From Streptomyces sp. Root431 (GTDB lineage: Bacteria > Actinomycetota > Actinomycetes > Streptomycetales > Streptomycetaceae), in contig NZ_LMEI01000001.1 in assembly GCF_001426585.1 (NCBI RefSeq), positions 619,317-683,316 of the forward strand: a DNA stretch of 64,000 nucleotides. Reading direction: 5' to 3'. The notes beneath the pieces were generated by a model. That model did not search any database. It saw only the letters and a list, made by a program, of their open reading frames with translations, and was not told the DNA's origin. The position numbers and the translations under genes were made by a program. Shown piece after piece: positions 1 through 8,580 of this stretch. Positions within the stretch are counted from its first letter, which is position 1, and the number at the start of each line of letters is the position of its first letter.

Positions 1-832
1 CGGTGCCGATGACGGCTCCGGCCAGCGCGTACGCCAGACAGTAGGTGCCGGCGACGGTGCCGCCCCACTTGGCGACCTTGTCGGTGCGGGCGGTGAAGAC
101 CCGCTGCCAGATGTCCTGGCCGATGAGCATGCCGAAGGTGTAGATCAGCACGTACGTGAAGATCGTCTCGCCGCCGATGCCGAGGGGCTCGAAGTACGAG
201 GTGGGCAGCGCGGCCTTCATCTCGGCGAAGCCGCCGGCCTTGACGACGGCGATCGGCAGGAGCAGGAGCAGCACGCCGATGGTCTTCACGACGAACTGGA
301 CCATGTCGGTGATGGTGATCGACCACATGCCGCCGAGCGTCGAGTAGGCGACGACGATGGTCCCGCCGAGGACGATCGCGACGGTCCGGGGCAGGTCGAA
401 GAGGACGTCGAAGATCGTGGCGTACGCGATGGTCGAGGTGACCGCGAGCATCAGCGTGTACGCCCACATGACGACGCCCGAGATGACGCCGGCCCGGCCG
501 CCGTAGCGCAGGTCGAGCATCTCGGAGACGGTGTAGACCTTCAGCCGCGCGATCCGGGCGGAGAAGAAGACGGAGAGGGCGAGCAGGCCGAGGCCGATGG
601 CGAAGACCATCCAGGCGCCCGAGAGGCCGTACTTGTACCCGAGGCCGACACCGCCGATGGTGGAGGCGCCGCCGAGGACGATGGCGGCCATGGTCCCGGA
701 GTACATCCAGGGCCCGAGGCGGCGGCCCGCGACCAGGAACTCGCTCTTGGACTTGGCGCGGCGCATGCCCCACCAGCCCATCGCCAGCATGCCGGCCAGA
801 TACAGGGCGATCACTGTGTAGTCGACGGCCAT
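1..832 (-). CDS. Sodium:solute symporter family protein, C-terminus cut off by window edge
   Basis: The reverse strand reads open from an ATG at 832 to the window edge, about 277 residues. It opens MAVDYTVIALYLAGMLAMGW and continues as alternating hydrophobic helices and short loops, with SKSEFLVAGRRLGPW and a GGASTIGGVGLGYKYGLSGAW stretch typical of the solute:sodium symporter (SSS) family. A GGAGG-type ribosome site lies just upstream of the ATG. It should sit in the cytoplasmic membrane and import a small organic solute with Na+; the substrate cannot be read from this fragment. It is transcribed divergently from the PucR-type regulator at 995, which is the obvious candidate to control it. 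The family call is firm and the substrate unknown. Confidence 0.88.
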   Translation of the reverse strand, partial: MAVDYTVIALYLAGMLAMGWWGMRRAKSKSEFLVAGRRLGPWMYSGTMAAIVLGGASTIGGVGLGYKYGLSGAWMVFAIGLGLLALSVFFSARIARLKVYTVSEMLDLRYGGRAGVISGVVMWAYTLMLAVTSTIAYATIFDVLFDLPRTVAIVLGGTIVVAYSTLGGMWSITITDMVQFVVKTIGVLLLLLPIAVVKAGGFAEMKAALPTSYFEPLGIGGETIFTYVLIYTFGMLIGQDIWQRVFTARTDKVAKWGGTVAGTYCLAYALAGAVIGT

Positions 833-898
833 GCGGCCCTCCTTCGCGAACCTCGGTGGCGTGTCGTGCGGGGGATTGACCCAGGTGCTGATCGCGGG

Positions 899-931
899 GA
901 CATCCGCCCGTACCCGCGGCCCTGGGATGTC
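899..931. promoter_or_regulatory. Inverted repeat in symporter/PucR divergent intergenic region
   Basis: The 162-bp gap between the symporter ATG (832) and the PucR start (about 995) contains GACATCC (899-905) and its complement GGATGTC (925-931), 19 bp apart. It is the most visible dyad in the gap and could be the regulator's operator. No consensus is known to me for this subfamily, so this is inference only. Confidence 0.25.
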
Positions 932-994
932 ACGACAGTAGGTGGCCGGAAAGCGACGAAGAAGTGTACGTTTCCTCCACTGTCCGGGCGGGGG

Positions 995-2542
995 ATGTAC
1001 GAAAGGCCCATGCCGCCCATGACCTCCACGACCCCCTGGGAACCGGCCTCCACTCCCCCGGCGCCACCGGTCCCGCTGGCCGCGCTGCTCGCCCGCCGGG
1101 ACCTCGGGCTGCGGCTGCTCACCGGGGCCGAGGACGTCCCGCTCCACTGGGTGCACACCTCGGAGATGGCCGACCCGTATCCGTACCTCCTCGGCGGCGA
1201 GCTGCTCATGACGGCGGGCGTGCTGCTCACCGACCCGGCGCACTACGTCGCGCGGGTGGTGGAGGCGGGGGCGGCGGCGCTCGGTTTCGGGGTGACGCCC
1301 GTCTACGACACGGTCCCGGCGGCGCTCGTCGAGGCCTGCGCCCGGCACGGTCTCCCCCTGGTCGAGGTGCCGCCGAAGACCCCGTTCACGGCGGTGGCGC
1401 GGGCGCTGTGGCGGCTGATGGCGGAGGCCCGGCTGCACGAGCTGCGCCGGGTGACGGAGGCGCAGCAGTCCCTGGCGACGGCCGCGGCCCGGCCCGCCCC
1501 GGTCCCGGCGGTGCTCGGCGCGCTGGCGTCCCGGCTCGGCGGGCGGGCGGTGCTGTTCGGGGCGGACGGCACGGAGTCGGCGGCGGCGGGCCGCTCGGTC
1601 CCCGCGGAGGCGGCGCGGGCGCTGCGCGAGCTGGTGGGCGTCCTCGGCCCGCGCCCGGGCGGCCCGGCCTCGGCAAGCGGGGACGGCGGCGGGCTGCGGC
1701 TCGCCGCGTACGCGCTGGGCGGCGGGGACGGACTGACGCTCGGGGTGGCGGCGGAGCGGCGCGACCCCGGCGACCACACGATCGCGGGCGTCGCGGTCGT
1801 CCTGCTCTCCCTGCTCACGGCCCCGCACCGGGGCGCGGACGCGACGGTGCGGGACGGTGCCCTCGTACGGCTCCTCCTGGGCGCGGCCCCGGAGGAGGTC
1901 GCGGGCGTGCTGGGCGCGGGCCCCTGGACGGTGGTCCACGCCCGCGGCGGCGATGGCACCCCGTTCGCGGCGGCGGCCCTCGCGGCGGCGCTCGGGACAC
2001 CCCTGGTGGACACGGGGGCGGGCGGGCACGCGGGCCCGGGCGCGACGGACTCCGGCGCCGGAGTCGCGCCCGGGACGGCCGAAGCGGCGCCCCGGGCCGG
2101 AACCGTACGGCTCCTCCTCCCCGCCTCGGCCGCCGACCCGGTCCCCCAGCCCGGGTGGACGCTCGGGGTCGCCGCCCCGGCCGGCGCCCGGGACCTCGCC
2201 GCGGCCGACACCGAGGCCGCGCGGGCCCTGCGGCGCGCGGAGGCGGCCCGCACCCCGCTGGCCCGGCACCGGCCCGCCGGGTTCGCGGGGCTCGTGGACC
2301 CGGCGGAGGCCGCCGCGTACGCCCGCACCCTCCTCGCCCCGCTCACCGAACCGCTCACCGAGACCCTGCGCGTCTGGCTCTCGCTGCACGGCAGCTGGGA
2401 CCGGACGGCGGTGGCGACGGGCCTGCACCGCAACACCGTCCGGCAGCGGATCGCCCGCTGCGCGGCGCTCCTCGACCGGGATCTGGACGACCCGGACGTC
2501 CGCATGGAGCTGTGGTTCGCGCTCGGGTCCGCGTCCGGGTGA
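995..2542 (+). CDS. PucR-family transcriptional regulator
   Basis: About 515 residues from the ATG at 995; in-frame ATGs at 1010 and 1019 are alternatives. The N-terminal 25-145 region (LLARRDLGLRLLTGAEDVPL, then HTSEMADPYPYLLGGELLMT and VPPKTPFTAVARALWRL) is the PucR ligand-sensing domain. The last 58 residues (LRVWLSLHGSWDRTAVATGL, then HRNTVRQRIARC) form the C-terminal PucR helix-turn-helix. The middle is Ala/Gly-rich and poorly conserved in appearance, like a degenerate GGDEF-like linker. Family members activate genes for purine, amino-acid or other nitrogen-compound use. The divergent symporter at 1-832 is the likely target, by position only. The gene converges on the secreted protein ending at 2556, leaving 13 bp between them. 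Confidence 0.85.
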   Translation: MYERPMPPMTSTTPWEPASTPPAPPVPLAALLARRDLGLRLLTGAEDVPLHWVHTSEMADPYPYLLGGELLMTAGVLLTDPAHYVARVVEAGAAALGFGVTPVYDTVPAALVEACARHGLPLVEVPPKTPFTAVARALWRLMAEARLHELRRVTEAQQSLATAAARPAPVPAVLGALASRLGGRAVLFGADGTESAAAGRSVPAEAARALRELVGVLGPRPGGPASASGDGGGLRLAAYALGGGDGLTLGVAAERRDPGDHTIAGVAVVLLSLLTAPHRGADATVRDGALVRLLLGAAPEEVAGVLGAGPWTVVHARGGDGTPFAAAALAAALGTPLVDTGAGGHAGPGATDSGAGVAPGTAEAAPRAGTVRLLLPASAADPVPQPGWTLGVAAPAGARDLAAADTEAARALRRAEAARTPLARHRPAGFAGLVDPAEAAAYARTLLAPLTEPLTETLRVWLSLHGSWDRTAVATGLHRNTVRQRIARCAALLDRDLDDPDVRMELWFALGSASG

Positions 2543-2555
2543 TCCCGGGGCCGGA

Positions 2556-3155
2556 TCAGTAGAGCTTGTTGACGGCGGTCTTCGTCGTCGTGCGGAAGGC
2601 GGTCAGCGGGGCGTCCTTGAAGTCGCCCATCTGACCCCAGCGGACGAGGGTGACGGTGCGGCCGTCGCGGCCGACGGAGAAGAGGTGGATGTCGGTGTTG
2701 CCGATCTGCGGGTCGGCGGTGTCCAGGCTGTAGACCCAGGCACCCTCCTCGACGGCGAGCTTGCCGTGGGAGGCGCTGACGGCGTGCAGGCCCGGGTTCT
2801 GCCGCTCCAGCAGCGGTCCGCAGCCGGCGAGGGCCTTGCGGAGGGTGTCGACCAGCTTCACGGCGTCGGCCTCGGTGCGGGCGACGGTGGTGACCTGGAC
2901 GCCGTTGGTGTCGAGCTCGGTGCTGAACTCGCGGTAGCGGGTGTTCTGCGCCGGGATCTTGTACGGGGCGCAGAGGACGCCGCCGTTCTCCGGGACGCCG
3001 GTGAAGACCTGGGTGGCGGTCCACGGCGTCGACGACGGCGGCATCTGGGAGGCCGCGAGGAAGGCGGGCTGGGCGGCGGCCTGCGCCGGGGCCGTGGCGA
3101 AGGCCGCGAGGCCCAGGGCGGCGGCGGTGGCGAGCGCGGTGCGGAACTTGTTCAT
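2556..3155 (-). CDS. Secreted protein of unknown function with signal peptide
   Basis: 199 residues from the ATG at 3155. The N-terminus MNKFRTALATAAALGLAAFA followed by TAPAQAAAQ is a clear Sec signal peptide with an AQA-type cleavage site. The mature part contains TRYREFSTELDTNGVQVTTV and DAVKLVDTLRKALAGCGPLL, and ends with TVTLVRWGQMGDFKDAPLTA. This layout resembles actinobacterial sensor-type extracellular domains (PknH-C-like), but I cannot assign a family firmly. No lipobox is visible. It is divergent from the HTH membrane protein at 3319 and convergent with the PucR gene. The function is unknown. Confidence 0.75.
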   Translation of the reverse strand: MNKFRTALATAAALGLAAFATAPAQAAAQPAFLAASQMPPSSTPWTATQVFTGVPENGGVLCAPYKIPAQNTRYREFSTELDTNGVQVTTVARTEADAVKLVDTLRKALAGCGPLLERQNPGLHAVSASHGKLAVEEGAWVYSLDTADPQIGNTDIHLFSVGRDGRTVTLVRWGQMGDFKDAPLTAFRTTTKTAVNKLY

Positions 3156-3318
3156 GGTGGTGGATCCCCCGTCGGGTCGTTCGGTCAGTGCTCGACCAGC
3201 TTCGGGTCGGCGCCCGCCGCCTGCAACGGTGACGCGCCCTCCACCCGTCCCGGAACCATTCCACCCCCACTGACGTGCAAGGACATGAAGCGTGGGACGC
3301 AGGGTCGAGGGGGATGGA

Positions 3319-4608
3319 ATGCCGAAGGACGCCGCTGTCGAGGAGTTCTCGGCGCGGCTGCGCGCGCTCAAGGCACGCGGCGGCCGCAGCTACGAAGCGC
3401 TGGGCCGCCGGCTCAACGTGAGCGCGTCCACGCTGCACCGGTACTGCTCCGGCGCGACGGTGCCGGAACGGTTCACCGTGATCGACCGGATGGCCCGCCT
3501 CTGCGGCGCCGACGAGGACGAACACCGGAACCTGGAAGAACTGTGGACCCGCGCGGACCGCTCCCGCCGCCCGATCCCGCAGGAGCGGGAGCCGGAGCCG
3601 GAGCCGGAGCCGGATCCGCAGTCGGAGCCGGAGGTGCAGGAAAGCGAGCACGCACCGGAACCGGAGCCGGAGGTGCAGGAATGCGAACGCGCACCGGAAC
3701 CGCAACCGGAGGAGCAGGAAAGCGAACGCGCACCGGAACTCGCCGCCCTCGACACCCTCACCACCGCCCCCGCCCCGCGCGCCGCCCGGTCCCGGTCCCG
3801 CTCGTGGCGGGGCGCGCTCGTCGCCGGGGCCGGGGCCGCCGTGGTCGCCCTCGCGCTCGTCCTCGTCCTCGTGCGCCCCGGCCTCCCCACCGGCCCGGAG
3901 GCCACGGCCCCTCCCACGCCCACGACACCCCCGTCCACCCCCGCCGAGTCCGCCCCGCCCCCCTTCACCTGGACCGCCGATTCCCAGGTCTGGCAGGACG
4001 GCTGCGGGCACGTCTATCTCGTCGACCGCGGCCCGCGGGGCTTCGGCCCGCCTCCGCCGCCGGGCGACGCCGCCACCTGGGCGGGCGCGAAGGCGGCCGT
4101 GCACGGCGGCGAGACGCGCGTGCGGATCTCGCTCCAGGGCCGGTCGCCCTCGTCCGCCGTCGTCCTCCAGGCCCTGCACGTACGGGTCGTGGGCCGTGCC
4201 CAGCCGCTCCCCTGGACCGCCTACCGGATGGACAACGGCTGCGGCGGCGCCGTCACCCCGCGCCACTTCGCCGTCGACCTCGACCGGCCCCGTCCGCTCG
4301 CGCGGCCGGTCGACGGGTACGACGCCTCCGGCGCCGAGGGCCGGACGATCCCCGCCGTCTCCTTTCCGTACGCGGTCACCTCCGCCGACCCCGAGGAGCT
4401 GCTCGTCACCGCCCGGACCGCGGGCTGCGACTGCCGCTGGTACCTGGAGCTGGTGTGGAGCTCCGAGGGCCGTACGGGCACGGTCCGGATCGGGGACGGC
4501 GGGGGGAAGCCGTTCCGCACCAGTGGGATCGAGGGGAGGCCCGTCCACGAGTACGACCCCGTCGGTAGGCGCTGGATCACAGGCGCGGACTCTGGACAGA
4601 GCGGGTGA
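3319..4608 (+). CDS. XRE-type helix-turn-helix protein with acidic repeat linker, one membrane span and external domain
   Basis: 429 residues from the ATG at 3319, behind a purine-rich GAGGGGGA. Residues 9-60 form an XRE-like helix-turn-helix (SYEALGRRLNVSASTLHRYC). Residues 88-140 are an acidic Glu/Pro repeat (EPEPEPEPDP, EPEVQESEHAPEPEPEVQEC), visible in DNA as imperfect repeats over 3589-3740. Residues 164-186 are one membrane helix (GALVAGAGAAVVALALVLVL). The remaining 240 residues are Pro/Thr-rich, then a folded outside domain with four cysteines (DGCGHVYLV, NGCGGAV, AGCDCRWYLE). This cytoplasmic-HTH, single-TM, external-domain plan is common in Streptomyces, and the role is unknown. It is not an obvious partner of the acyl-CoA dehydrogenase downstream. 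Confidence 0.8.
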   Translation: MPKDAAVEEFSARLRALKARGGRSYEALGRRLNVSASTLHRYCSGATVPERFTVIDRMARLCGADEDEHRNLEELWTRADRSRRPIPQEREPEPEPEPDPQSEPEVQESEHAPEPEPEVQECERAPEPQPEEQESERAPELAALDTLTTAPAPRAARSRSRSWRGALVAGAGAAVVALALVLVLVRPGLPTGPEATAPPTPTTPPSTPAESAPPPFTWTADSQVWQDGCGHVYLVDRGPRGFGPPPPPGDAATWAGAKAAVHGGETRVRISLQGRSPSSAVVLQALHVRVVGRAQPLPWTAYRMDNGCGGAVTPRHFAVDLDRPRPLARPVDGYDASGAEGRTIPAVSFPYAVTSADPEELLVTARTAGCDCRWYLELVWSSEGRTGTVRIGDGGGKPFRTSGIEGRPVHEYDPVGRRWITGADSGQSG

Positions 4609-4635
4609 CCGATGGGTAACTTCGACAGAGAACCC

Positions 4636-4653
4636 TGAGCAAGCGCTTAGACA
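4636..4653. promoter_or_regulatory. AAGCGCTT palindrome upstream of acyl-CoA dehydrogenase
   Basis: TGAGCAAGCGCTTAGACA lies 35 bp before the GTG start at 4688, centred on the perfect 8-bp palindrome AAGCGCTT (4641-4648). Similar CAAG-N2-CTTG sequences are bound by TetR-type regulators of acyl-CoA and steroid catabolism in actinobacteria (KstR2 class). The outer bases here are only half symmetric, so it is a candidate operator. Confidence 0.35.
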
Positions 4654-4687
4654 ACTGGGCCCGCCCGCACACCGGAGGAGTCGTACC

Positions 4688-5845
4688 GTGCGCCGTACCG
4701 TATTCAACGAGGACCACGAGGCGTTCCGGGAGACCATCCGCGCCTTCATCGAGGCCGAGGTCGCTCCCGTCTACGACGAGTGGTTCGCGGCGGGCCAGGC
4801 GCCCCGCGACTTCTACTACAAGCTCGGTGAGCTGGGCATCTTCGGCATCAACGTGCCCGAGGAGTTCGGCGGCGCCGGCCTGGACACCCACAAGTTCGAG
4901 GCCGTCCTGTACGAGGAGACCTCGCGCGCGGGCGTGAACTTCGGCGGCTCCGGCGTGCACGTGCTGCTCGCCCTCCCCTACATCAAGATGCTCGCCACCG
5001 ACGAGCAGAAGAAGCGCTACCTGCCGAAGTTCGTCACCGGCGAGGAGATGTGGGCGCTGGCGATGACCGAGCCGGGCACCGGCTCCGACGTCGCGGGCAT
5101 GAAGACCACCGCCAAGCTCTCCGAGGACGGCACGCACTACGTCCTCAACGGCTCGAAGACCTTCATCACCGGTGGCGTCCACGCCGACCGCGTGATCGTC
5201 TGCGCCCGGACGTCCGCCCCGTCGGCCGACGACCGCCGCTTCGGCATCTCCCTCTTCGCCGTGGACACCAAGTCCGAGGGCTACTCCATCGGCCGCAAGC
5301 TGGACAAGCTGGGCCTGCGCACCTCCGACACGGCCGAGCTGGCCTTCGTCGACGTCAAGGTCCCCGTCGAGGACCTGATGGGCGAGGAGGGCAAGGGCTT
5401 CTACTACCTCGGCCACAACCTGGCCTCCGAGCGCTGGGGCATCGCCTTCGGCGCCTACGCCCAGGCCAAGGCCGCCGTCCGCTTCGCCCAGCAGTACGTC
5501 ACGGACCGCACGGTCTTCGGCAAGCCGGTCGCCTCCTTCCAGAACACCAAGTTCGAGCTGGCCGCCTGCCAGGCCGAGGTGGACGCGGCCGAGGCCGTCG
5601 CCGACCGCGCCCTGGAGGCCCTCGACGCGGGCGAGCTCTCCCCGGCCGAGGCCGCGAGCGCCAAGCTCTTCACCACCGAGGTCGCGCACCGCGTCATCGA
5701 CCGCTGCCTCCAGCTGCACGGCGGCTACGGCTACATGAACGAGTACCCGATCGCCCGCCTGTACGCCGACAACCGCGTCAACCGCATCTACGGCGGCACG
5801 AGCGAGATCATGAAGTCGATCATCGCGAAGTCGATGGGCCTGTAA
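4688..5845 (+). CDS. Acyl-CoA dehydrogenase
   Basis: 385 residues from a GTG at 4688 with GGAGGAG seven bases upstream. It catalyses FAD-dependent alpha,beta-desaturation of an acyl-CoA in the cytoplasm. Family signatures are visible: ALAMTEPGTGSDVAGMKTTA (flavin/substrate loop), YVLNGSKTFITGG, GLRTSDTAELAFVDVKVPVE, and a C-terminal QLHGGYGYMNEYPIARLYAD with the glutamate position used as catalytic base in most acyl-CoA dehydrogenases, then GGTSEIMKSIIAKSMGL. Length is normal. The thioesterase gene begins on the next base after the stop codon, so the two are co-translated and probably act on the same acyl-CoA pool. The substrate chain length is not readable from the sequence. Confidence 0.93.
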   Translation: MRRTVFNEDHEAFRETIRAFIEAEVAPVYDEWFAAGQAPRDFYYKLGELGIFGINVPEEFGGAGLDTHKFEAVLYEETSRAGVNFGGSGVHVLLALPYIKMLATDEQKKRYLPKFVTGEEMWALAMTEPGTGSDVAGMKTTAKLSEDGTHYVLNGSKTFITGGVHADRVIVCARTSAPSADDRRFGISLFAVDTKSEGYSIGRKLDKLGLRTSDTAELAFVDVKVPVEDLMGEEGKGFYYLGHNLASERWGIAFGAYAQAKAAVRFAQQYVTDRTVFGKPVASFQNTKFELAACQAEVDAAEAVADRALEALDAGELSPAEAASAKLFTTEVAHRVIDRCLQLHGGYGYMNEYPIARLYADNRVNRIYGGTSEIMKSIIAKSMGL

Positions 5846-6715
5846 GTGCCCGACCCGCACGACGCACTGGATGCCCTGCTCGATCTGCTCGACCTGGAGC
5901 GGATCGAGCGGGACATCTTCCGCGGGGAGTCCCGCTCCGCGCTCGTCCCCCGCGTCTTCGGCGGCCAGGTGGCCGCCCAGGCGCTGGTGGCGGCGGGCCG
6001 GACCGTGCCCGAGGACCGACTCGCGCACTCGCTCCACGCGTACTTCCTGCGCCCCGGTGACCCGGGCGCGCCGATCGTCTACACGGTCGACCGCATCCGC
6101 GACGGCCGCTCCTTCACCACCCGCCGGGTCGTCGCCGTCCAGCACGGGCAGCCGATATTCCACCTCTCCGCCTCCTTCCAGGCGTACGAGGAGGGGCTCG
6201 ACCACCAGGTGGACATGCCGGCCGCGCCGGACCCGGAGTCGCTGCCGACGGCCGCCGAGATGCTCCCCCGGCACCTGCCGGCGGAGGTCGCGGACCGGCT
6301 GGTCGAGGCGCGCGCCGCGGTGGACCTGCGGTACGCCGACACCCCTCCGTGGGGTTCGGTCGGGGAGCCGCGCGAACCGCGCTCGCAGGTGTGGTTCCGT
6401 ACGAACGGCAAGCTGGCCGACGACCACCTGCTGCACGTCTGCCTGGCGACGTACGTCTCCGACATGACGCTGCTCGACTCCGTCCTGCTCGCGCACGGGC
6501 GGGGCGGCTGGGCCGTCGGGGACGTGGTCGGGGCCTCCCTCGACCACGCCATGTGGTTCCACCGGCCCTTCCGGGCCGACGAATGGCTCCTCTACGACCA
6601 GGAGTCGCCCTCCGCCTCCGGCGGGCGCGGACTCGGCCAGGCCCGGATCTGGACGCAGGACGGGAAGCTGGCGATCTCCGTCATCCAGGAGGGTGTCGTT
6701 CGCGTTCCGCGCTGA
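5846..6715 (+). CDS. tesB: Acyl-CoA thioesterase II (TesB-like, double hotdog)
   Basis: 289 residues from a GTG that directly follows the TAA of the acyl-CoA dehydrogenase, indicating translational coupling. It hydrolyses acyl-CoA to free acid and CoA. Two hotdog halves are apparent: an N-terminal one with FRGESRSALVPRVFGGQVAA, QALVAAGRTV and HSLHAYFLRPGDPGAPIVYT, and a C-terminal one with FRTNGKLADDHLLHVCLATY, SLDHAMWFHRPFRADEWLLY and SASGGRGLGQARIWTQDGKL. These match TesB-type medium/long-chain thioesterases in order and length. Pairing with the dehydrogenase suggests release or salvage of acyl groups during fatty-acid turnover. Confidence 0.92.
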   Translation: MPDPHDALDALLDLLDLERIERDIFRGESRSALVPRVFGGQVAAQALVAAGRTVPEDRLAHSLHAYFLRPGDPGAPIVYTVDRIRDGRSFTTRRVVAVQHGQPIFHLSASFQAYEEGLDHQVDMPAAPDPESLPTAAEMLPRHLPAEVADRLVEARAAVDLRYADTPPWGSVGEPREPRSQVWFRTNGKLADDHLLHVCLATYVSDMTLLDSVLLAHGRGGWAVGDVVGASLDHAMWFHRPFRADEWLLYDQESPSASGGRGLGQARIWTQDGKLAISVIQEGVVRVPR

Positions 6716-6737
6716 TGATCGGACATACCGTCCGGTC

Positions 6738-7712
6738 ATGGCGGATATCGGCGAAAGCCCGGGAAAGGGCGAGAGCCCGGGGAACGGCGAAAGCACCTTC
6801 ACGGTGATCGTGGCGGCGGCGGCGAACCTCGGGATCGCCGTCGCCAAGGCCGTCGCGGGAGTCATCAGCGGATCCAGCGCGATGCTGTCGGAGGCGGCCC
6901 ACTCGGTCGCCGACACCGTCACCGAGGCCATGCTCCTCACCGCGCTCAAGCGGAGCGAGAAGCCCGCCGACGAGGACCATCCCCTCGGGTACGCGGGCGA
7001 GCGGTACGTATGGGCGCTGCTGGCGGCCGTCGCCACCTTCGTCGGCGGCGCGGTCTTCTCGATCTACGACGGCATCCACACCCTCGTCCACGGTGAGGAG
7101 CTCGGCGACCCCCTCGTCTCGTACATCGTCCTCGGCGTCGCCTTCCTCCTGGAGGGCTTCTCCCTGCGGACCGGGATCAAGCAGGTCAAGGCCGAGGCGG
7201 AGCGGATGGAGACCCCGCTCAACCACTATCTCCGGTACACCGCCGACACCACCGTCAAGGCGGTCGTCATGGAGGACTCCGCCGCCCTCGCCGGACTGAT
7301 GCTGGCCGCCGGCGGCCTGCTCGGCGGCCAGATCACCGGCTCCGGCGTCTGGGACGGCGTCGCCTCGATCCTCATCGGCTTCCTGCTCGTGTACGTGGCC
7401 TGGGTCCTCGGCCGCTCCAACGCCGAACTCCTCATCGGCCGCCCGCTGCCCCGGCACATGCGGGACGCGGTCCGCGAGGAGCTGCTCACCGTCCCGCACA
7501 TCGTGGACGTCGTCGAGCTGACGACCCTCATCCAGGGGCCCTCCGAGGCCATGATCGCCGCGAAGATCGACTTCCGGGACGTGGCCTCGGCGGAGCAGGT
7601 CGAATGGGCCTGCGAGGACGCCGAGGACCAGCTCCGCGAGCGCTTCCCGGCGATCCGCCGGGTGTACCTGGACCCGACGCCGGGCCTGGACCAGCGCCGG
7701 GCCCGGCCCTGA
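6738..7712 (+). CDS. Cation diffusion facilitator family transporter
   Basis: 324 residues from the ATG at 6738; an in-frame start at 6693 would overlap the thioesterase and looks less likely. The sequence has the family signature SGSSAMLSEAAHSVADTVTE with the metal-binding His/Asp pair of the second helix. It then has EDHPLGYAGERYVWALLAAV, AVVMEDSAALAGLMLAAGGL and a cytoplasmic C-terminal domain (VDVVELTTLIQGPSEAMIAA). It should be a six-helix membrane antiporter exporting a divalent metal such as Zn2+, Co2+ or Fe2+ in exchange for protons. The specific metal is unknown. It converges with the next gene, 7 bp apart. Confidence 0.9.
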   Translation: MADIGESPGKGESPGNGESTFTVIVAAAANLGIAVAKAVAGVISGSSAMLSEAAHSVADTVTEAMLLTALKRSEKPADEDHPLGYAGERYVWALLAAVATFVGGAVFSIYDGIHTLVHGEELGDPLVSYIVLGVAFLLEGFSLRTGIKQVKAEAERMETPLNHYLRYTADTTVKAVVMEDSAALAGLMLAAGGLLGGQITGSGVWDGVASILIGFLLVYVAWVLGRSNAELLIGRPLPRHMRDAVREELLTVPHIVDVVELTTLIQGPSEAMIAAKIDFRDVASAEQVEWACEDAEDQLRERFPAIRRVYLDPTPGLDQRRARP

Positions 7713-7719
7713 GGCGTGC

Positions 7720-8502
7720 TCAGAGAAGGCCCGCGGCGTCCAGCGTGTACGCCGTCATCGGCTCGTAGTAGCGGGGGTCGATGACGTGGTCGTCGAGCGG
7801 GATCGTGACCTGCATCGTGCCCTCGGCCTCGCCGATGAAGAGAGCGGGGTCGTTGCAGTCCGCGTAACCCACGGAGTCGATGCCCCGCTGGCCCGCGCGC
7901 CCGGCCCAGCCGTGGTCCGCGACGACCAGGTCGGGGCGGCCCTCCTCGCCGAGGGCGTCGAGGATCGCGTTCATCGGCTCCGGCGAGTGGGTGTGCCAGA
8001 GGGTGGCACCGCGCTCGAAGACGGCGACGTCGGCGAACTGCACGACGTACCCCTCGTCGGCGATCAGCCCGCCGGGGATGCGGACGATGTCGCAGCCCTG
8101 GGCGCGCAGCGCGGCGGCGACCCGGCTGTGGACGTCGATGAGCGCGCCCGGGTGGCCGGTCGCGAAGAGGACCCGCTCCTTGCCGGCGGCGGCCTTGCGG
8201 AGGCGGGCGGCCATCCGGTCGAGGCCGTCGACGGTCAGCTCGGGGTCGATGGTGTCCTGGCCGACCCGGTGGGCCGGGTCGTCGACGACGCCGCACCGCT
8301 CGGCCATCACGGCGAGCACGTCCTGCTCGTCGGTCCAGCGGTCACCGAGCTCCAGACCGAGCCAGTAGTGCCGGTCGCCGTTGGCGAGCTTTCTGTAGTG
8401 GGAGAGGTTGTTGTCGCGCGGCGTGGCGACGTCTCCGGCGATCCGTGTGCGGACGAGGTGCTCGACAAGGGCGGGGCGGCTGAGTATCGGCATGGGGTTC
8501 AT
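7720..8502 (-). CDS. Conserved protein of the actinobacterial putative phosphatase family
   Basis: 260 residues from the ATG at 8502, or 257 from the ATG at 8493. It carries repeated His/Asp motifs: DNNLSHYRKLANGDRHYWLG, FATGHPGALIDVHSRVAAAL, GATLWHTHSPEPMNAILDAL, and VVADHGWAGRAGQRGIDSVG followed by YADCNDPALFIGEAEGTMQV. These look like metal and phosphate ligands of a hydrolase. Near-identical Streptomyces proteins are usually labelled phosphatase, but I know of no characterised member. It appears cytosolic, with no signal peptide, and is preceded on its own strand by the TetR gene's terminator. Confidence 0.7.
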   Translation of the reverse strand: MNPMPILSRPALVEHLVRTRIAGDVATPRDNNLSHYRKLANGDRHYWLGLELGDRWTDEQDVLAVMAERCGVVDDPAHRVGQDTIDPELTVDGLDRMAARLRKAAAGKERVLFATGHPGALIDVHSRVAAALRAQGCDIVRIPGGLIADEGYVVQFADVAVFERGATLWHTHSPEPMNAILDALGEEGRPDLVVADHGWAGRAGQRGIDSVGYADCNDPALFIGEAEGTMQVTIPLDDHVIDPRYYEPMTAYTLDAAGLL

Positions 8503-8529
8503 TCTGCCGGGCGCCCGTGCGGTCGTGGG

Positions 8530-8556
8530 CCATCGTCCCGCGGGACGGGACGATGG
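8530..8556 (-). terminator. Hairpin after the TetR gene
   Basis: CCATCGTCCCG (8530-8540) and CGGGACGATGG (8546-8556) form an 11-bp perfect stem with a 5-nt loop, 25 bp beyond the TetR stop codon on the reverse strand. It probably separates the TetR transcript from the putative phosphatase gene. Confidence 0.65.
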
Positions 8557-8580
8557 ACACGGAGCAGGGAGGGCGGCTCC

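Noticed and set aside
1303..4749. Reverse-strand open frame of over 1,100 codons across the PucR gene, secreted protein and HTH gene
   Set aside because: A GC-bias shadow: it is antisense to genes with clear families, its product is low-complexity Arg/Gly/Pro, and only a fragment spells real protein in another frame.
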